From NCBI GenBank assembly GCA_025559845.1, contig CP048470.1:982001-1046000 (forward strand): a stretch of DNA of 64,000 bases, in the 5' to 3' direction. The first letter of the stretch is position 1. Each line of letters opens with the position of its first letter. Of the stretch, positions 44,456-54,943 are shown one piece after another. Both the position numbers and the translations under genes were made by a program. The notes under the pieces were generated by a model, which saw only the letters and a list, made by a program, of their open reading frames with translations, did not search any database and was not told the origin of the DNA. This DNA comes from Agrobacterium tumefaciens (GTDB lineage Bacteria; Pseudomonadota; Alphaproteobacteria; Rhizobiales; Rhizobiaceae).

Positions 44456-44614
44456 TCAAAGCGGAGCGCCGGTCGGGCCCCAGTACCAGTAGGCGAAACC
44501 AAAAACCGCCCCCAGCACGATGAACTCAAACCCGATCTCGCCGTTTGCGCAGTAAACCGCCGTTGGAACGGCGATTGCGACGATCAGCGAGATCAGTCGA
44601 TGAAATTTCCCCAC
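44456..44614 (-). CDS. 52-residue membrane protein between gltB and gltD
   Basis: A short frame from GTG (44614) reads MGKFHRLISLIVAIAVPTAV, then YCANGEIGFEF, then IVLGAVFGFAYWYWG and ends PTGAPL. Two hydrophobic helices (about 8-22 and 30-46) are joined by a short polar turn, a typical hairpin microprotein. It begins 8 bases after the gltB stop and ends 15 bases before the gltD start, so it is inside the operon. GGAG of the gltB stop region lies 11 bases upstream, a weak binding site that implies coupling. No family is recognised. It may tether GOGAT to the membrane, but that is speculation. Confidence 0.65.
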   Translation of the reverse strand: MGKFHRLISLIVAIAVPTAVYCANGEIGFEFIVLGAVFGFAYWYWGPTGAPL

Positions 44615-44622
44615 GCGGCGGA

Positions 44623-47600
44623 TTACTCCGCCGCCACACCCATGCGCATCCGTTCCATTTCCTCAAGCGCACGTCGGTATTCAACCGGCATGACCTTGCG
44701 GAATTTCGGACGGAACTCACTCCAGCGATCAAGGATGTCCTTGGCACGGGACGAGTTGGTGTAGTGGAAGTGGTTCGAAATCATCTGGTAGAGGCGCTCT
44801 TCATCATGGCGCGTCATGTCTTCGGAAACGTCCACGCGTCCCTTGTGCATGAGGTCACCGCCGTGATGATGCAGCTTTTCAAGCATGTCGTCTTCTTCCG
44901 GAACCGGCTCGAGCTCGACCATGGCCATGTTGCAGCGCTTGGCGAAGTCACCCTGTTCATCGAGAACGTAGGCCACACCACCGGACATGCCGGCTGCGAA
45001 GTTACGGCCGGTTTCACCGAGAACGACGACAATGCCTCCCGTCATGTATTCGCAGCCATGGTCACCCACGCCTTCGACAACGGCAACAGCACCGGAGTTG
45101 CGCACAGCAAACCGTTCGCCTGCAACGCCACGGAAGTAGCACTCACCGGTAATGGCGCCGTAAAGCACCGTGTTGCCGACGATGATCGAGTTTTCCGCGA
45201 CGATGCGGGTGTTCTCCGGCGGACGCACGATGATGCGGCCACCCGAAAGACCCTTGCCAACGTAGTCGTTACCGTCACCCACCAGATCGAAGGTGATACC
45301 GCGTGCCAGGAACGCGCCGAAAGACTGACCGGCCGTGCCGCGCAGCGTCACGTGGATCGTATCGTCCTTCAGGCCCTTGTGGCCCCAGCGCTTGGCGAGC
45401 GCACCCGACAGCATCGCACCTGCCGAACGGTCGACGTTCTTGATCGGAACTTCAAAGACAACCGGTTCGCGGTTTTCGAGCGACGGCATCGACTTTTCTA
45501 TCAGCTTGCGGTCGAGAACGTCTTCGATCGGATGGTGCTGCCGCTGGGTCCAGAAAGTTGCTTCCTTCGGCGCATCGACCTTATGGAAGATACGGCTGAA
45601 ATCGAGACCCTTGGCCTTCCAGTGCGCCAGCATTTCTTCCTTTTCGAGCAGTTCGGAAGCACCGATGATCTCGTCCAGCTTGGTAACGCCAAGCGAAGCA
45701 AGAATTTCTCGGACTTCCTCGGCTACGAAGAAGAAGTAGTTGATGACGTGTTCAGGCGTGCCCTTGAAGCGCTTGCGCAGAACAGGGTCCTGCGTAGCAA
45801 CGCCGACCGGGCAGGTGTTCAGGTGGCACTTGCGCATCATGATGCAACCGGCAGCGATCAGCGGCGCGGTCGCAAAGCCGAACTCGTCCGCACCGAGCAG
45901 TGCGCCGATAATGACGTCGCGGCCAGTTTTCAGACCACCATCGACCTGCAGCGCAACGCGTGAGCGAAGGCCGTTCAGCACCAGCGTCTGCTGTGTTTCG
46001 GCGAGGCCGATTTCCCACGGAGAACCGGCATGCTTGAGCGAGGTCAAGGGCGACGCACCCGTTCCACCATCGAAACCGGCAACGGTAATATGGTCGGCGC
46101 GTGCCTTGGCAACACCGGCAGCAACCGTGCCAACGCCGACTTCGGAAACGAGTTTCACGGAAACATCGGCTTCCGGGTTGACGTTCTTCAGATCGTAGAT
46201 GAGTTGCGCCAGATCTTCGATCGAATAGATATCATGATGCGGCGGCGGCGAGATGAGACCGACACCCGGGGTCGAATGGCGGGTCTTGGCAACCGTGGCA
46301 TCGACCTTGTGACCGGGCAACTGACCACCTTCGCCGGGCTTGGCGCCCTGCGCGACCTTGATCTGCAGCATGTCGGCATTAACGAGATATTCCGTCGTCA
46401 CACCAAAGCGGCCGGAGGCAATCTGCTTGATTGCAGACCGTTCCGGATTTGGCTGGCCGTTCAGAAGCGGCATGTAACGGTCGGATTCTTCGCCGCCTTC
46501 ACCGGTGTTCGACTTGCCGCCGATCCGGTTCATGGCGATTGCAAGCGTTGTATGCGCTTCGCGGCTGATGGAGCCGAACGACATCGCACCTGTCGAGAAA
46601 CGTTTGACGATTTCAGCAGCGGGCTCGACATCATCCACGGAAACAGGCTTGCGGCCAAGCGCTTCCGCACCCTTGATCTTGAACAGACCACGGATGGTGT
46701 TCATGCGCAGCGCGGTGTCGTTCACCATGCCGGCAAACTCGCGGTAGCGATCCTGGCTGTTACCACGAACCGCGTGCTGCAGAGAGGCTACGGCGTCAGG
46801 CGTCCAGGCGTGGCTTTCGCCGCGCATACGATAGGCGTATTCGCCGCCGATATCGAGCGTGTTGGCGAGGATCGGGTCCTTGCCGAAAGCCGCCGTGTGA
46901 CGGGTCACGGTTTCCTCGGCGATTTCCGTCAAACCGACACCTTCGATGGAGGTCGCTGTACCGAAGAAATACTGTGCGACGAATTCCGACGACAGGCCGA
47001 TGGCGTCAAAAATCTGCGCGCCGCAATAGGACTGGTAGGTGGAAATGCCCATCTTGGACATGACCTTGAGGATGCCCTTACCGACCGCCTTGATATAACG
47101 GTAGACAACTTCGTCTTCCGACACTTCCTTCGGGAAGGCGTTGTGCTTGTGCATATCAAGCAGCGTGTCGAAGGCGAGATAAGGGTTGATCGCTTCCGCA
47201 CCGTAACCTGCCAGCAGACAGAAGTGATGGATTTCGCGTGGCTCGCCGGTTTCGACAACGAGACCGACCGAGGTACGAAGGCCCTTGCGGATCAGGTGAT
47301 GGTGCACGGCAGCGGTTGCAAGCAGAGCCGGGATAGCAATGCGATCCGGTCCAAGCTGACGATCCGACAGCACGATGATGTTGTAGCCGCCACGCACGGC
47401 GGATTCGGCACGCTCGCACAGGCGGTCCAGCATGTCAGGCATGCCTTCGGCGCCACGCTCCACATCGTATGTGAAGTCGAGTGTCTTGGTATCGAAACGG
47501 TCTTCCGTATGACCGATGGAGCGGATCTTTTCCAGATCGCCATTGGTCAGGATCGGCTGGCGAACTTCGAGACGCTTGGCGCGGGCTGCGCCTTCGTGAT

Positions 47601-49368
47601 CAAGGATGTTCGGGCGCGGACCGATGAAGGACACTAGGCTCATCACCAGCTCCTCGCGGATCGGATCGATCGGCGGGTTGGTGACCTGTGCGAAGTTCTG
47701 CTTGAAATAGGTGTAAAGCAGCTTCGACTTTTCCGACATTGCCGAAATCGGCGTGTCCGTACCCATCGAACCGATCGCTTCCTGACCGGTTGTCGCCATC
47801 GGCGACATCAGGAGCTTGGTGTCTTCGCTGGTGTAACCAAAGGCCTGCTGACGGTCGAGAAGCGATACGTCGCGGCGCAGCGCACGCGGCTCTACCGGCT
47901 TCAGCTCTTCCAGAATGAGCTGCGTGCGATCCAGCCAGGTGCGGTAAGGATGCTTGGCAGCCAGCTCGTGCTTCACTTCCTCGTCGGAAATGATCGAGCC
48001 CTTTTCCATATCGATCAGCAGCATCTTGCCGGGCTGCAGGCGCCATTTCTTGACGATGCGCTCTTCCGGAACCGGCAAGGTGCCAGCTTCCGAAGCCATG
48101 ATGATGCGGTCGTCATCGGTCACGAGATAACGGGCTGGACGCAGGCCGTTACGGTCAAGCGTCGCGCCGATCTGCTTGCCATCCGTAAAGGCCACGGCGG
48201 CCGGGCCATCCCATGGCTCCATCAGAGCGGCATGATATTCGTAGAATGCCTTGCGTTCAGCCGACATGGACTGGTTGCCCGCCCATGCTTCCGGGATCAG
48301 CATCATCACGGCATGCGCCATGGAATAGCCGCCACGCACGAGGAACTCGAGCGCGTTGTCGAAGCAGGCGGTGTCCGACTGGCCTTCATAAGAGATCGGC
48401 CAGAGCTTGGAGATGTCGTCGCCGAACAGAACGGAAGAAACCGACGCCTGACGCGCAGCCATCCAGTTGACGTTACCGCGCAGCGTGTTGATTTCGCCGT
48501 TATGGGCGACCATGCGGTACGGGTGAGCCAGCTTCCACGACGGGAAGGTGTTGGTCGAGAAACGCTGATGGACGAGCGCCACGGCGGATTCGAAACGCGG
48601 GTCCGAAAGATCCTTGTAGTAGGCGCCAACCTGATAGGCCAGGAACATGCCCTTGTAGACGATCGTCGAAGACGACAGCGATACAGGGTAGAAGTCCTGC
48701 GCTTCCTTGCCACCGCCCTCATCATAGATGCGGTTGGAAATGACCTTGCGGATCAGGAAGAGCTGGCGTTCGAACTCTGCGTTCGTCGCAGCGTCGCGGC
48801 CAGCGCCGATGAACACCTGAACATGGTGCGGTTCGGTCGCAGCGATATCGGGCGCTTTGGAGAGGGAGGAATTGTCGACCGGGACATCGCGGAAACCGAT
48901 GAACTGCTGGCCTTCCTCACCGATGACGTCGATGATGACTTTCTTGTAGTGTTCGATACGCGATGGGTCGCGCGGCATGAAGATATGACCGACGGCGTAT
49001 TCACCCGCCTTTGGCAGGGTGACGCCCTGCTTGGCCATTTCTTCACGGAAAAAGCGGTCGGGGATCTGCACCAGAATACCGGCACCATCGCCCATCAGCG
49101 GATCGGCGCCGACAGCGCCGCGATGAGTGAGGTTTTCGAGGATAAACAGGCCGTCCTTGACGATCTGATGGGATTTCTGCCCCTTCATATGCGCGACAAA
49201 ACCGACGCCACAGGCATCGTGCTCATTTGCCGGGTCGTAGAGACCCTGCTTTTCCGGCAGACCACGCGGAGTGACCTTCGTCACTGCAACGGAAGCGGCC
49301 CCGGCCGCGGTGGGACAGTCAGTGGTCATGATGGCGGCAGCGTTATCCGCCAGCGTCTTGTTCGTCAT
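44623..49368 (-). CDS. gltB: glutamate synthase large (alpha) subunit
   Basis: In this 1581-residue protein, residues 1-52 are a propeptide; maturation would expose Cys53 in EHDACGVGF, the nucleophile of the class II glutamine amidotransferase domain. The central domain, the FMN/2-oxoglutarate domain (with [14 protein letters not shown] and [13 protein letters not shown]) and the 3Fe-4S cysteines ([15 protein letters not shown]) follow, then the GXGXG structural domain ([16 protein letters not shown]). It is the core of ammonia assimilation with glutamine synthetase. The ATG at 49368 follows AGGAGGG. It is the first gene of the operon. Confidence 0.98.
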   Translation of the reverse strand: MTNKTLADNAAAIMTTDCPTAAGAASVAVTKVTPRGLPEKQGLYDPANEHDACGVGFVAHMKGQKSHQIVKDGLFILENLTHRGAVGADPLMGDGAGILVQIPDRFFREEMAKQGVTLPKAGEYAVGHIFMPRDPSRIEHYKKVIIDVIGEEGQQFIGFRDVPVDNSSLSKAPDIAATEPHHVQVFIGAGRDAATNAEFERQLFLIRKVISNRIYDEGGGKEAQDFYPVSLSSSTIVYKGMFLAYQVGAYYKDLSDPRFESAVALVHQRFSTNTFPSWKLAHPYRMVAHNGEINTLRGNVNWMAARQASVSSVLFGDDISKLWPISYEGQSDTACFDNALEFLVRGGYSMAHAVMMLIPEAWAGNQSMSAERKAFYEYHAALMEPWDGPAAVAFTDGKQIGATLDRNGLRPARYLVTDDDRIIMASEAGTLPVPEERIVKKWRLQPGKMLLIDMEKGSIISDEEVKHELAAKHPYRTWLDRTQLILEELKPVEPRALRRDVSLLDRQQAFGYTSEDTKLLMSPMATTGQEAIGSMGTDTPISAMSEKSKLLYTYFKQNFAQVTNPPIDPIREELVMSLVSFIGPRPNILDHEGAARAKRLEVRQPILTNGDLEKIRSIGHTEDRFDTKTLDFTYDVERGAEGMPDMLDRLCERAESAVRGGYNIIVLSDRQLGPDRIAIPALLATAAVHHHLIRKGLRTSVGLVVETGEPREIHHFCLLAGYGAEAINPYLAFDTLLDMHKHNAFPKEVSEDEVVYRYIKAVGKGILKVMSKMGISTYQSYCGAQIFDAIGLSSEFVAQYFFGTATSIEGVGLTEIAEETVTRHTAAFGKDPILANTLDIGGEYAYRMRGESHAWTPDAVASLQHAVRGNSQDRYREFAGMVNDTALRMNTIRGLFKIKGAEALGRKPVSVDDVEPAAEIVKRFSTGAMSFGSISREAHTTLAIAMNRIGGKSNTGEGGEESDRYMPLLNGQPNPERSAIKQIASGRFGVTTEYLVNADMLQIKVAQGAKPGEGGQLPGHKVDATVAKTRHSTPGVGLISPPPHHDIYSIEDLAQLIYDLKNVNPEADVSVKLVSEVGVGTVAAGVAKARADHITVAGFDGGTGASPLTSLKHAGSPWEIGLAETQQTLVLNGLRSRVALQVDGGLKTGRDVIIGALLGADEFGFATAPLIAAGCIMMRKCHLNTCPVGVATQDPVLRKRFKGTPEHVINYFFFVAEEVREILASLGVTKLDEIIGASELLEKEEMLAHWKAKGLDFSRIFHKVDAPKEATFWTQRQHHPIEDVLDRKLIEKSMPSLENREPVVFEVPIKNVDRSAGAMLSGALAKRWGHKGLKDDTIHVTLRGTAGQSFGAFLARGITFDLVGDGNDYVGKGLSGGRIIVRPPENTRIVAENSIIVGNTVLYGAITGECYFRGVAGERFAVRNSGAVAVVEGVGDHGCEYMTGGIVVVLGETGRNFAAGMSGGVAYVLDEQGDFAKRCNMAMVELEPVPEEDDMLEKLHHHGGDLMHKGRVDVSEDMTRHDEERLYQMISNHFHYTNSSRAKDILDRWSEFRPKFRKVMPVEYRRALEEMERMRMGVAAE

Positions 49369-49738
49369 TGTTCGTCCCTCCTGCAAAGCACTTGCACGGT
49401 CTCGCACAAAGAACCGGTTCGACGCGGATTTTCACTGAACATGAAACCCGCCGTCATTCCGGCTCGTTAAAATTTAGGACAGCATAGCTGTCTCAATTCT
49501 CAAGAATTTTGGCAGAAATGGGCTCGTTTAGCAAGGCGCATGTTCAATTTATAAAACCGGACTTTTGCAGCGAAGTTTCCAGAGACGTCGATCCCGCGAA
49601 ATTTTCTTTTGAGAAACAGCCCCTCACTGTTGCTTTCATTACCCTATTTGCCATTTGCGAAGTGAGGTCATAAAACTTTGCGAGTCATCCCGCAGACTGC
49701 CCGCACAAACAGATACCATCCATCGGAAAGCCCCAAAG
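49369..49738. other. divergent intergenic region between gltB and the threonine aldolase gene, with two inverted repeats
   Basis: No gene is seen in these 370 bases. Two perfect dyads stand 2 bases apart: GACAGC-ATA-GCTGTC (49478-49492) and AATTCT-CA-AGAATT (49495-49508), about 110-140 bases ahead of gltB. They are the obvious operator candidates for the gltB promoter. I do not recognise a known binding consensus. Confidence 0.5.
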
Positions 49739-50791
49739 ATGTTTTTTGCTTCAGACAATTGGGCTGGTGCCCACCCTGCCATCAACGACCGGCTCTCGAA
49801 GGAGTCCACCCGTTTTGCCGCAGCCTACGGCACGAGCGAATTGGACCGCTCTATCGAAAGCCGCTTCAACGAGTTGTTCGAACGTGAGGTGGCCGTCTTC
49901 TTTGTTGCCACAGGCACTGCGGCAAATTCTCTTTCCCTCGCCAGCATTGCACGCCCGGGCGGTCTGACCTTCTGTCACTCGGAAGCCCACATCATTGAAG
50001 ACGAATGCGGCGCACCGGATTTTTTCAGCGGCATGCGCATGGTCGCCGTCGAGGGCCCGAACGGTAAAATGCTGCCGGAGAATCTTGTCGAGCGCATCGC
50101 ACGCTATCCACAGGACGCCATCCATCACGGACGCGCAGCTGCCGTCAGCATGACGCAGGCAACCGAGGTGGGAACCGTCTACACGCTGGATGAAATCGAC
50201 GCCATTTCCAAGATCGCCAAAAACAACGGCCTGCCATTGCACATGGATGGGGCCCGCTTTGCAAACGCTCTCGTTTCGCTGGGAACAACACCCGCAGAAA
50301 TGACCTGGAAACGCGGCGTCGACGTGCTGTCATTCGGTGGCACGAAAAACGGCTGCTGGTGCGCAGAGGCAATTGTGTTCTTTGATCCGACGCTTGCAAA
50401 AGACTTCGCGTTTCTGCGCAAACGGACTGCCCAGCTTTTCTCCAAGTCGCGATTCATTGCCGCCCAGTTCGACGCCTATTTGCAGGACGATCTCTGGCTC
50501 GGTCTCGCCAGCCACGCCAACGCCATGGCCGACCGGCTGCGCGCCGGCTTTGGCTCGCTCAACAGCGCGCGTCTGGCATGGCCGACATCGGCCAACGAGG
50601 TCTTCGCCATTCTTCCCAAGGCATCGGCAGATGCCGCGACTGAAAAAGGCGCAAAGTTCTACGACTGGCTTGTTCCACGCGATATGCCGGAAAAAGTCGC
50701 AGACGACGAAATGCTGATCCGCATGGTGACGAGCTTTGCAACGACAGAGGCCGACGTCAACGAGTTCCTGTCGATCTGCGGCGCAGCCTGA
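49739..50791 (+). CDS. ltaE: low-specificity L-threonine aldolase / beta-eliminating lyase
   Basis: This 350-residue PLP enzyme of fold type I has the PLP lysine in VLSFGGTKNG, the Asp that contacts the ring nitrogen in LHMDGARFANA, and substrate-site histidine region FCHSEAHIIEDE. It cleaves L-threonine or L-allo-threonine to glycine and acetaldehyde. I choose the ATG at 49739 (MFFASDNWAG), which matches family N-termini and follows GGAAAG. A frame to 49655 adds 28 unlikely residues. Confidence 0.9.
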   Translation: MFFASDNWAGAHPAINDRLSKESTRFAAAYGTSELDRSIESRFNELFEREVAVFFVATGTAANSLSLASIARPGGLTFCHSEAHIIEDECGAPDFFSGMRMVAVEGPNGKMLPENLVERIARYPQDAIHHGRAAAVSMTQATEVGTVYTLDEIDAISKIAKNNGLPLHMDGARFANALVSLGTTPAEMTWKRGVDVLSFGGTKNGCWCAEAIVFFDPTLAKDFAFLRKRTAQLFSKSRFIAAQFDAYLQDDLWLGLASHANAMADRLRAGFGSLNSARLAWPTSANEVFAILPKASADAATEKGAKFYDWLVPRDMPEKVADDEMLIRMVTSFATTEADVNEFLSICGAA

Positions 50792-50848
50792 CATCACCAA
50801 ACCCCTCAGCCGTCATTCGCGTTTTGCACGGAATGACGGCCGAAGGCT

Positions 50849-52198
50849 TTAATTTGCCTCGCCCTCATCCGAAGACGGAAAGAAACGATTGGCGGGACGG
50901 CGAAGACCGAGATGGTCGCGCAGTGTCGTGCCGTCATATTCGGTGCGGAACAAGTTACGTCTTTGCAACTCCGGTACCACCAGTCTGGTGAAATCATCCA
51001 GTCCGGCCGGCAGGAAGGGAAACGAGACGTTGAACCCGTCCGAGCCTTCCTCATGGAGCCAGCGCTCCATATCATCGGCGATCGTCGCCGGCGTGCCGAC
51101 GAAAGCCAGCCCCGCATAACCGCCAAGACGCTGGGCCAGTTGGCGCACCGTAAGCCCCTCGGTCCGGGCCAGTTCAATCACCCTTTCCCGGCTTGATTTG
51201 CTGGCGTTTGTCTCAGGGATATCCGGCAACGGCCCATCTGGATCGAATGTCGAGGCATCATGGCCGAGGGCTATGGAAAGCGAGGCGATGGCGCTGTCAT
51301 AGTGGACGAGACTGTCCAGCCTCGCACGCTTCGCGCGCGCTTCTTCGACGGTGTCGCCAACGACGACGAATGCACCCGGCAGAATGACGATATCATCGTA
51401 AGAGCGGCCCGCCGCAACGGCGCGATCCTTGACGTCCTTGTAGAAGGACTTGCCGGCAGCAAGATGGGCAGGCGCTGCGAACACAACCTCAGCCGTTTCC
51501 GCCGCCAGTTGGCGACCAGGCTCGGACGCGCCAGCCTGCACAATGACAGGCCATCCCTGAACGGGACGTGCGATATTGAGCGGACCCTGCACGGAAAACT
51601 CACGCCCCTTGTGATGCACCGCATGCATCCGGTCAGGATCGAAGAAAATTCCGCTTTCGGTATCACGAATAAAAGCGTCATCGGCAAAAGAGTCCCAGAG
51701 ACCGGTGACGACGTCATAAAACTCGCGTGCCCGCGAATATCGCTGCGAATGGTCGGGCTGCGTTTCGCGTCCGAAATTCAATGCTGCATCCGGGTTGGCC
51801 GTGGTCACGATATTCCATCCCGCCCTTCCACCGCTCAAATGGTCGAGCGAGGCGAAACGCCGTGCAACGTGATAGGGCTCGTCAAATGTTGTCGAGGCTG
51901 TTGCCACCAGTCCGATGCGGCTGGTGACAGCCGCAAGCGCCGATAGCAGGGTGAATGGCTCGAACGATGTGACCGTATGGCTTCGTCGCAAAGCCTCGAC
52001 CGGCATGTTGAGGACAGCAAGGTGATCGGCCATGAAAAAGGCGTCGAACTTGGCAGCCTCAAGCTGTTGGGCAAAACGGGTGAGATGGGCAAAATTGAAA
52101 TTGGCATCCGGCCATGCGCCCGGATAACGCCAGGCACCGGTGTGAAGGCTTACGGGTCGCATGAATGCACCGAGGTGCAGTTTGCGTTCAATTCCCAT
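50849..52198 (-). CDS. LLM-class flavin-dependent monooxygenase (NtaA/SnaA/DszA/SsuD-like)
   Basis: The 449-residue luciferase-like TIM barrel belongs to the NtaA/DszA/SnaA branch. Diagnostic segments are LGAFMRPVSLHTGAWRYP, FDAFFMADHLAV, TTFDEPYHVARRFASLDHLSGGRAGWNIVT and GRETQPDHSQRY. It uses FMNH2 from a separate reductase to oxidise an organosulfur or amino-polycarboxylate type substrate; which one cannot be told. No reductase or transporter gene is adjacent. The ATG at 52198 follows AAAGGA; a frame to 52300 lacks family character. It is divergent from the MYG1-like gene. Confidence 0.9.
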   Translation of the reverse strand: MGIERKLHLGAFMRPVSLHTGAWRYPGAWPDANFNFAHLTRFAQQLEAAKFDAFFMADHLAVLNMPVEALRRSHTVTSFEPFTLLSALAAVTSRIGLVATASTTFDEPYHVARRFASLDHLSGGRAGWNIVTTANPDAALNFGRETQPDHSQRYSRAREFYDVVTGLWDSFADDAFIRDTESGIFFDPDRMHAVHHKGREFSVQGPLNIARPVQGWPVIVQAGASEPGRQLAAETAEVVFAAPAHLAAGKSFYKDVKDRAVAAGRSYDDIVILPGAFVVVGDTVEEARAKRARLDSLVHYDSAIASLSIALGHDASTFDPDGPLPDIPETNASKSSRERVIELARTEGLTVRQLAQRLGGYAGLAFVGTPATIADDMERWLHEEGSDGFNVSFPFLPAGLDDFTRLVVPELQRRNLFRTEYDGTTLRDHLGLRRPANRFFPSSDEGEAN

Positions 52199-52292
52199 CA
52201 AGGATTCCTTTCGTCCTGAAATACATGATCGCAAAACAGACCGCTGCTGACCTTGGTCATGACGTAGCGGTGGAACCGGACCTGAAAATTTG

Positions 52293-52309
52293 TGACGCAT
52301 CTCGCGTCA
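52293..52309. repeat. inverted repeat in the LLM-monooxygenase/MYG1 intergenic region
   Basis: TGACGC-ATCTC-GCGTCA is a perfect 6+5+6 dyad located about 95 bases ahead of the monooxygenase start. No T tract follows on either strand, so it looks more like a regulator-binding site than a terminator. The remaining 290 bases of this gap show no gene. Confidence 0.45.
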
Positions 52310-52488
52310 GGACCGGCTCCTTTAGCTATATGGAACGGCCGGGCGGAAATACCAGTCCTCGAGACGATCGCAAGAGCGTGGATCGAATGACGGGTTGAGA
52401 TAGGGCCCGGCAGGAGGTATCAGGTGCTTCAATTCAAGGCGGACCAACCGCAAACCTGCCTCTCAAAACCCAAAAGGCTTATCCCGAC

Positions 52489-53433
52489 ATGATCCCGGAT
52501 TTCCTCGTCACCCATTCCGGTGGCTTCCATGCCGATGAACTGCTGTCCAGCGTCATCCTCACCCGGCTCTTTCCAGAAGCCCGCCTTGTTCGCAGCAGAG
52601 CACCGGAATGGATCACGCCCGGCGAAGACCGGATCATCTACGACGTCGGCGGCGCCTATGATGAGGCGAAGGGAATATTCGATCACCACCAGCGTGGCGC
52701 GCCGCTCAGGGACGATGGCCAGCCCTACAGCTCCTTCGGCCTGATCTGGAAGCACTATGGTCGGAATTATCTCGCAGCATTGGCGATCCCGGCAGAGCAC
52801 ATCGAAGCCGTCCATGCCTCTTTCGACAGCGGCTTCGTGCTGCCGGTCGATCTGGTCGACAATGGTGCGCTGAGCCCCTCCACCGCGGGACAGTTGGCGG
52901 GACTGACGCTGCCCGCACTTCTCGAAATCCTGAAACCGGTTTTCGATGAGACCGATCCCGAAGCAGAAACGCGGGCATTCCATGCAGCGCTCGACATCGC
53001 CCGCAGCTTCGTCGAAGCCAAGATCGCGAAAAGTGCCGCAAAGCTTCGTGCCGAAGCACTTGTGAACAAGGCTATCGTCGACGCCGGTGCAGGGTATATT
53101 CTGGAACTGCCCCTCGGCATGCCGTTCCGGCCGGCGATTGTCAAAGCAGGCGCAGATCATCTTCTGTTCGTGGTCCATCCACGCGGCAACGACTGGTGCC
53201 TGACCGGAATTCGACGTGCAGACGAAGGGTTCGAGTTGCGGGCTGACCTGCCTTTGGCATGGGCAGGCCTGACCAATGAGGATCTTGAAGCCGCCTCCGG
53301 CGTTAAAGGAGCAAGCTTCTGTCACAATGGTCGGTTCATCGCCGCTGCCAAGACCAGGGATGCAGCGATGGCCATGGCGGAGTTGGCAGTGAAAGAAGCC
53401 TTTGCCACTGGCGCGGTAGCGACCAGCGCCTGA
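52489..53433 (+). CDS. MYG1 family protein (DHH-like metal-dependent phosphoesterase/exonuclease)
   Basis: The 314-residue product has MYG1/UPF0160 motifs: VTHSGGFHADE with metal-binding His and Asp, IIYDVGGAYD, and IFDHHQRG, the DHH-type motif. The C-terminal half includes HPRGNDWCLTGIRR and ASFCHNGRFIAAAKT. Eukaryotic MYG1 is a 3'-5' RNA exonuclease; bacterial members probably act on RNA or nucleotides. The ATG at 52489 matches the family start. The Gre-like gene follows after 25 bases on the same strand, suggesting a two-gene operon. Confidence 0.88.
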   Translation: MIPDFLVTHSGGFHADELLSSVILTRLFPEARLVRSRAPEWITPGEDRIIYDVGGAYDEAKGIFDHHQRGAPLRDDGQPYSSFGLIWKHYGRNYLAALAIPAEHIEAVHASFDSGFVLPVDLVDNGALSPSTAGQLAGLTLPALLEILKPVFDETDPEAETRAFHAALDIARSFVEAKIAKSAAKLRAEALVNKAIVDAGAGYILELPLGMPFRPAIVKAGADHLLFVVHPRGNDWCLTGIRRADEGFELRADLPLAWAGLTNEDLEAASGVKGASFCHNGRFIAAAKTRDAAMAMAELAVKEAFATGAVATSA

Positions 53434-53458
53434 ACAGAGATCAAGACGGAGCGAGACA

Positions 53459-53941
53459 GTGAGTGTTGCTTTCACCAAAGAAGAGAGTTCCGAAACAGCA
53501 TCGGAAACTTTGCTGCCCGACCGTCCGATTTCATCTCACCCGAACCTCGTGACGCAAACCGGCATGAAGGCTCTGGAATTGCAGCTTCAACAGGCTCGCG
53601 ATGCTTATGAAGCGACAAATGCGATCGAGGACATCAATGAACGGCGTCGGCAGGCGGCGAGCCCCCTGCGCGACGTCCGCTATTTTGCTGCGAGAGTGAG
53701 AACGGCGCAGGTCATCCCTGATCCGGCGTCGTTCGATACCATCGCGTTCGGCAACACGGTTACTTTCAGCCGCGATGACGGGCGGGTGCAGACCTACCGC
53801 ATCGTGGGAGAGGACGAAGCAGACCCCAAAGCCGGCTCGATCTCCTTTGTTTCACCGGTAGCGACGCGCCTCATGGGTAAAGCGGTCGGTGACGCGGTGG
53901 AAATGGGCGGCCACGAACTGGAAATCATTTCGATCTCGTAG
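53459..53941 (+). CDS. GreA/GreB-family factor with shortened, basic-tipped coiled coil
   Basis: The 160-residue product starts at GTG after GGAGCG. Residues about 30-87 form a helical hairpin and about 95-159 the Gre C-terminal FKBP-like domain (YRIVGEDEADPKAGSISFVSPVARL-like). That domain binds RNA polymerase in Gre factors. Compared with E. coli GreA as I recall it, the hairpin is about 14 residues shorter, and the acidic catalytic tip (GDLKENAEY) is replaced by NERRRQAASPLRDV. It probably cannot stimulate transcript cleavage and may modulate polymerase differently, like Rnk or Gfh1. Confidence 0.85.
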   Translation: MSVAFTKEESSETASETLLPDRPISSHPNLVTQTGMKALELQLQQARDAYEATNAIEDINERRRQAASPLRDVRYFAARVRTAQVIPDPASFDTIAFGNTVTFSRDDGRVQTYRIVGEDEADPKAGSISFVSPVATRLMGKAVGDAVEMGGHELEIISIS

Positions 53942-53959
53942 GCAGCGGTTATCGGTCGC

Positions 53960-54244
53960 CTATCCAGTGATGTGAAATCCTGTCGGCCAATCCTGTAGTG
54001 TCACCGCCTGCGTTTGTACGTCGACCACGGATGCGCCGCGCGGTCCGTGCCAGAAGCCTTCAATCATTGAGGAGACGGCATGCTCTGGTCCTGCGATTAG
54101 GGCAACGACAGAACCGTCGGCTTCATTGCGGACCGAACCCGCCAGACCGAGCTTCAAGGCTTCCTGGCGCGTCCAGACGCGGAAACTGACACCCTGTACC
54201 TTGCCGGTAATTCGAACCAGCATTGCCTTTTGATCGCTCGACAT
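53960..54244 (-). CDS. acyP: acylphosphatase
   Basis: This 94-residue small alpha/beta enzyme hydrolyses acyl phosphates. The phosphate loop is in [16 protein letters not shown] with the catalytic arginine, and the catalytic asparagine is in [15 protein letters not shown]. The G-V-G-F-R loop has Ser in place of the third residue, which is tolerated. Length is typical. It is convergent with the Gre-like gene, with 18 bases between stops. Confidence 0.9.
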   Translation of the reverse strand: MSSDQKAMLVRITGKVQGVSFRVWTRQEALKLGLAGSVRNEADGSVVALIAGPEHAVSSMIEGFWHGPRGASVVDVQTQAVTLQDWPTGFHITG

Positions 54245-54463
54245 TGTCGTCTCCCATCAAGCAGTCATCTCAAAAAATGCCGAACTGCGGCGCTTGTTGC
54301 AAGCCGCTCCTGCGCAAGTCTTCACACCATCCTGATTTTCCGTCCCTGACAGTTTTCCAGCCGTCCTCAAGGGAACGCCCGATGGCGCGCGAACGTTCTT
54401 ACAGCTCAATCATTCCAACGAGGCTGGTCGGATTTCCGGCATTTCAAGCAAGAGGGAAGAACC

Positions 54464-54943
54464 ATGGCAATTGCAAAAAACACCGTTTGCGTCTGGTACG
54501 ACAAGGACGCCGAGGCTGCGGCTCGCTTCTACACAACGACATTTCCAAACAGCGTAATGGGCGCGATTGTCCGTGCACCGGGTGACTATCCTTCCGGCAA
54601 GGAGGGTGATGTCCTCACGGTCGAGTTTACGGTTGGAGGCGTTCCTTGTGTTGGTTTGAACGGCGGACCGGTCTTCAAACACAACGAAGCATTCTCGTTT
54701 CAGATCTCCACCGAAGACCAGGAGGAAACCGATCGCTACTGGAACGCCATTGTCGGCAATGGCGGCGAAGAGAGCGAGTGCGGCTGGTGCCGGGACAAGT
54801 GGGGAATCTCCTGGCAGATAACACCAAGAACCCTGATTGAAGCACTCACAGCCGGCGGTGATGAGGCAAAACGGGCTTTTGATGCGATGATGACCATGAA
54901 AAAGATCAACGTCGCGGCAATAGAGGCTGCGCGACGCGGCTAA
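54464..54943 (+). CDS. VOC family protein (PhnB/3-demethylubiquinone methyltransferase-like)
   Basis: The 159-residue glyoxalase-fold protein has the PhnB-type pattern: VWYDKDAEAAARFYTTTFPNS, LTVEFTVGGVPCVGLNGGP, AFSFQISTEDQEETDRYWNAI, CGWCRDKWGISWQITP. Family members are often called 3-demethylubiquinone-9 3-methyltransferase, but they lack a SAM fold, so the name is historic. It is a probable small-molecule binding or metal-dependent protein. AAGAGGGAAGAACC precedes the ATG. It stands alone. Confidence 0.88.
   Translation: MAIAKNTVCVWYDKDAEAAARFYTTTFPNSVMGAIVRAPGDYPSGKEGDVLTVEFTVGGVPCVGLNGGPVFKHNEAFSFQISTEDQEETDRYWNAIVGNGGEESECGWCRDKWGISWQITPRTLIEALTAGGDEAKRAFDAMMTMKKINVAAIEAARRG

Noticed and set aside
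46030..47637. 535-codon frame opposite gltB
   Set aside because: It is antisense to conserved GOGAT domains; composition and lack of a start signal mark it as a shadow.
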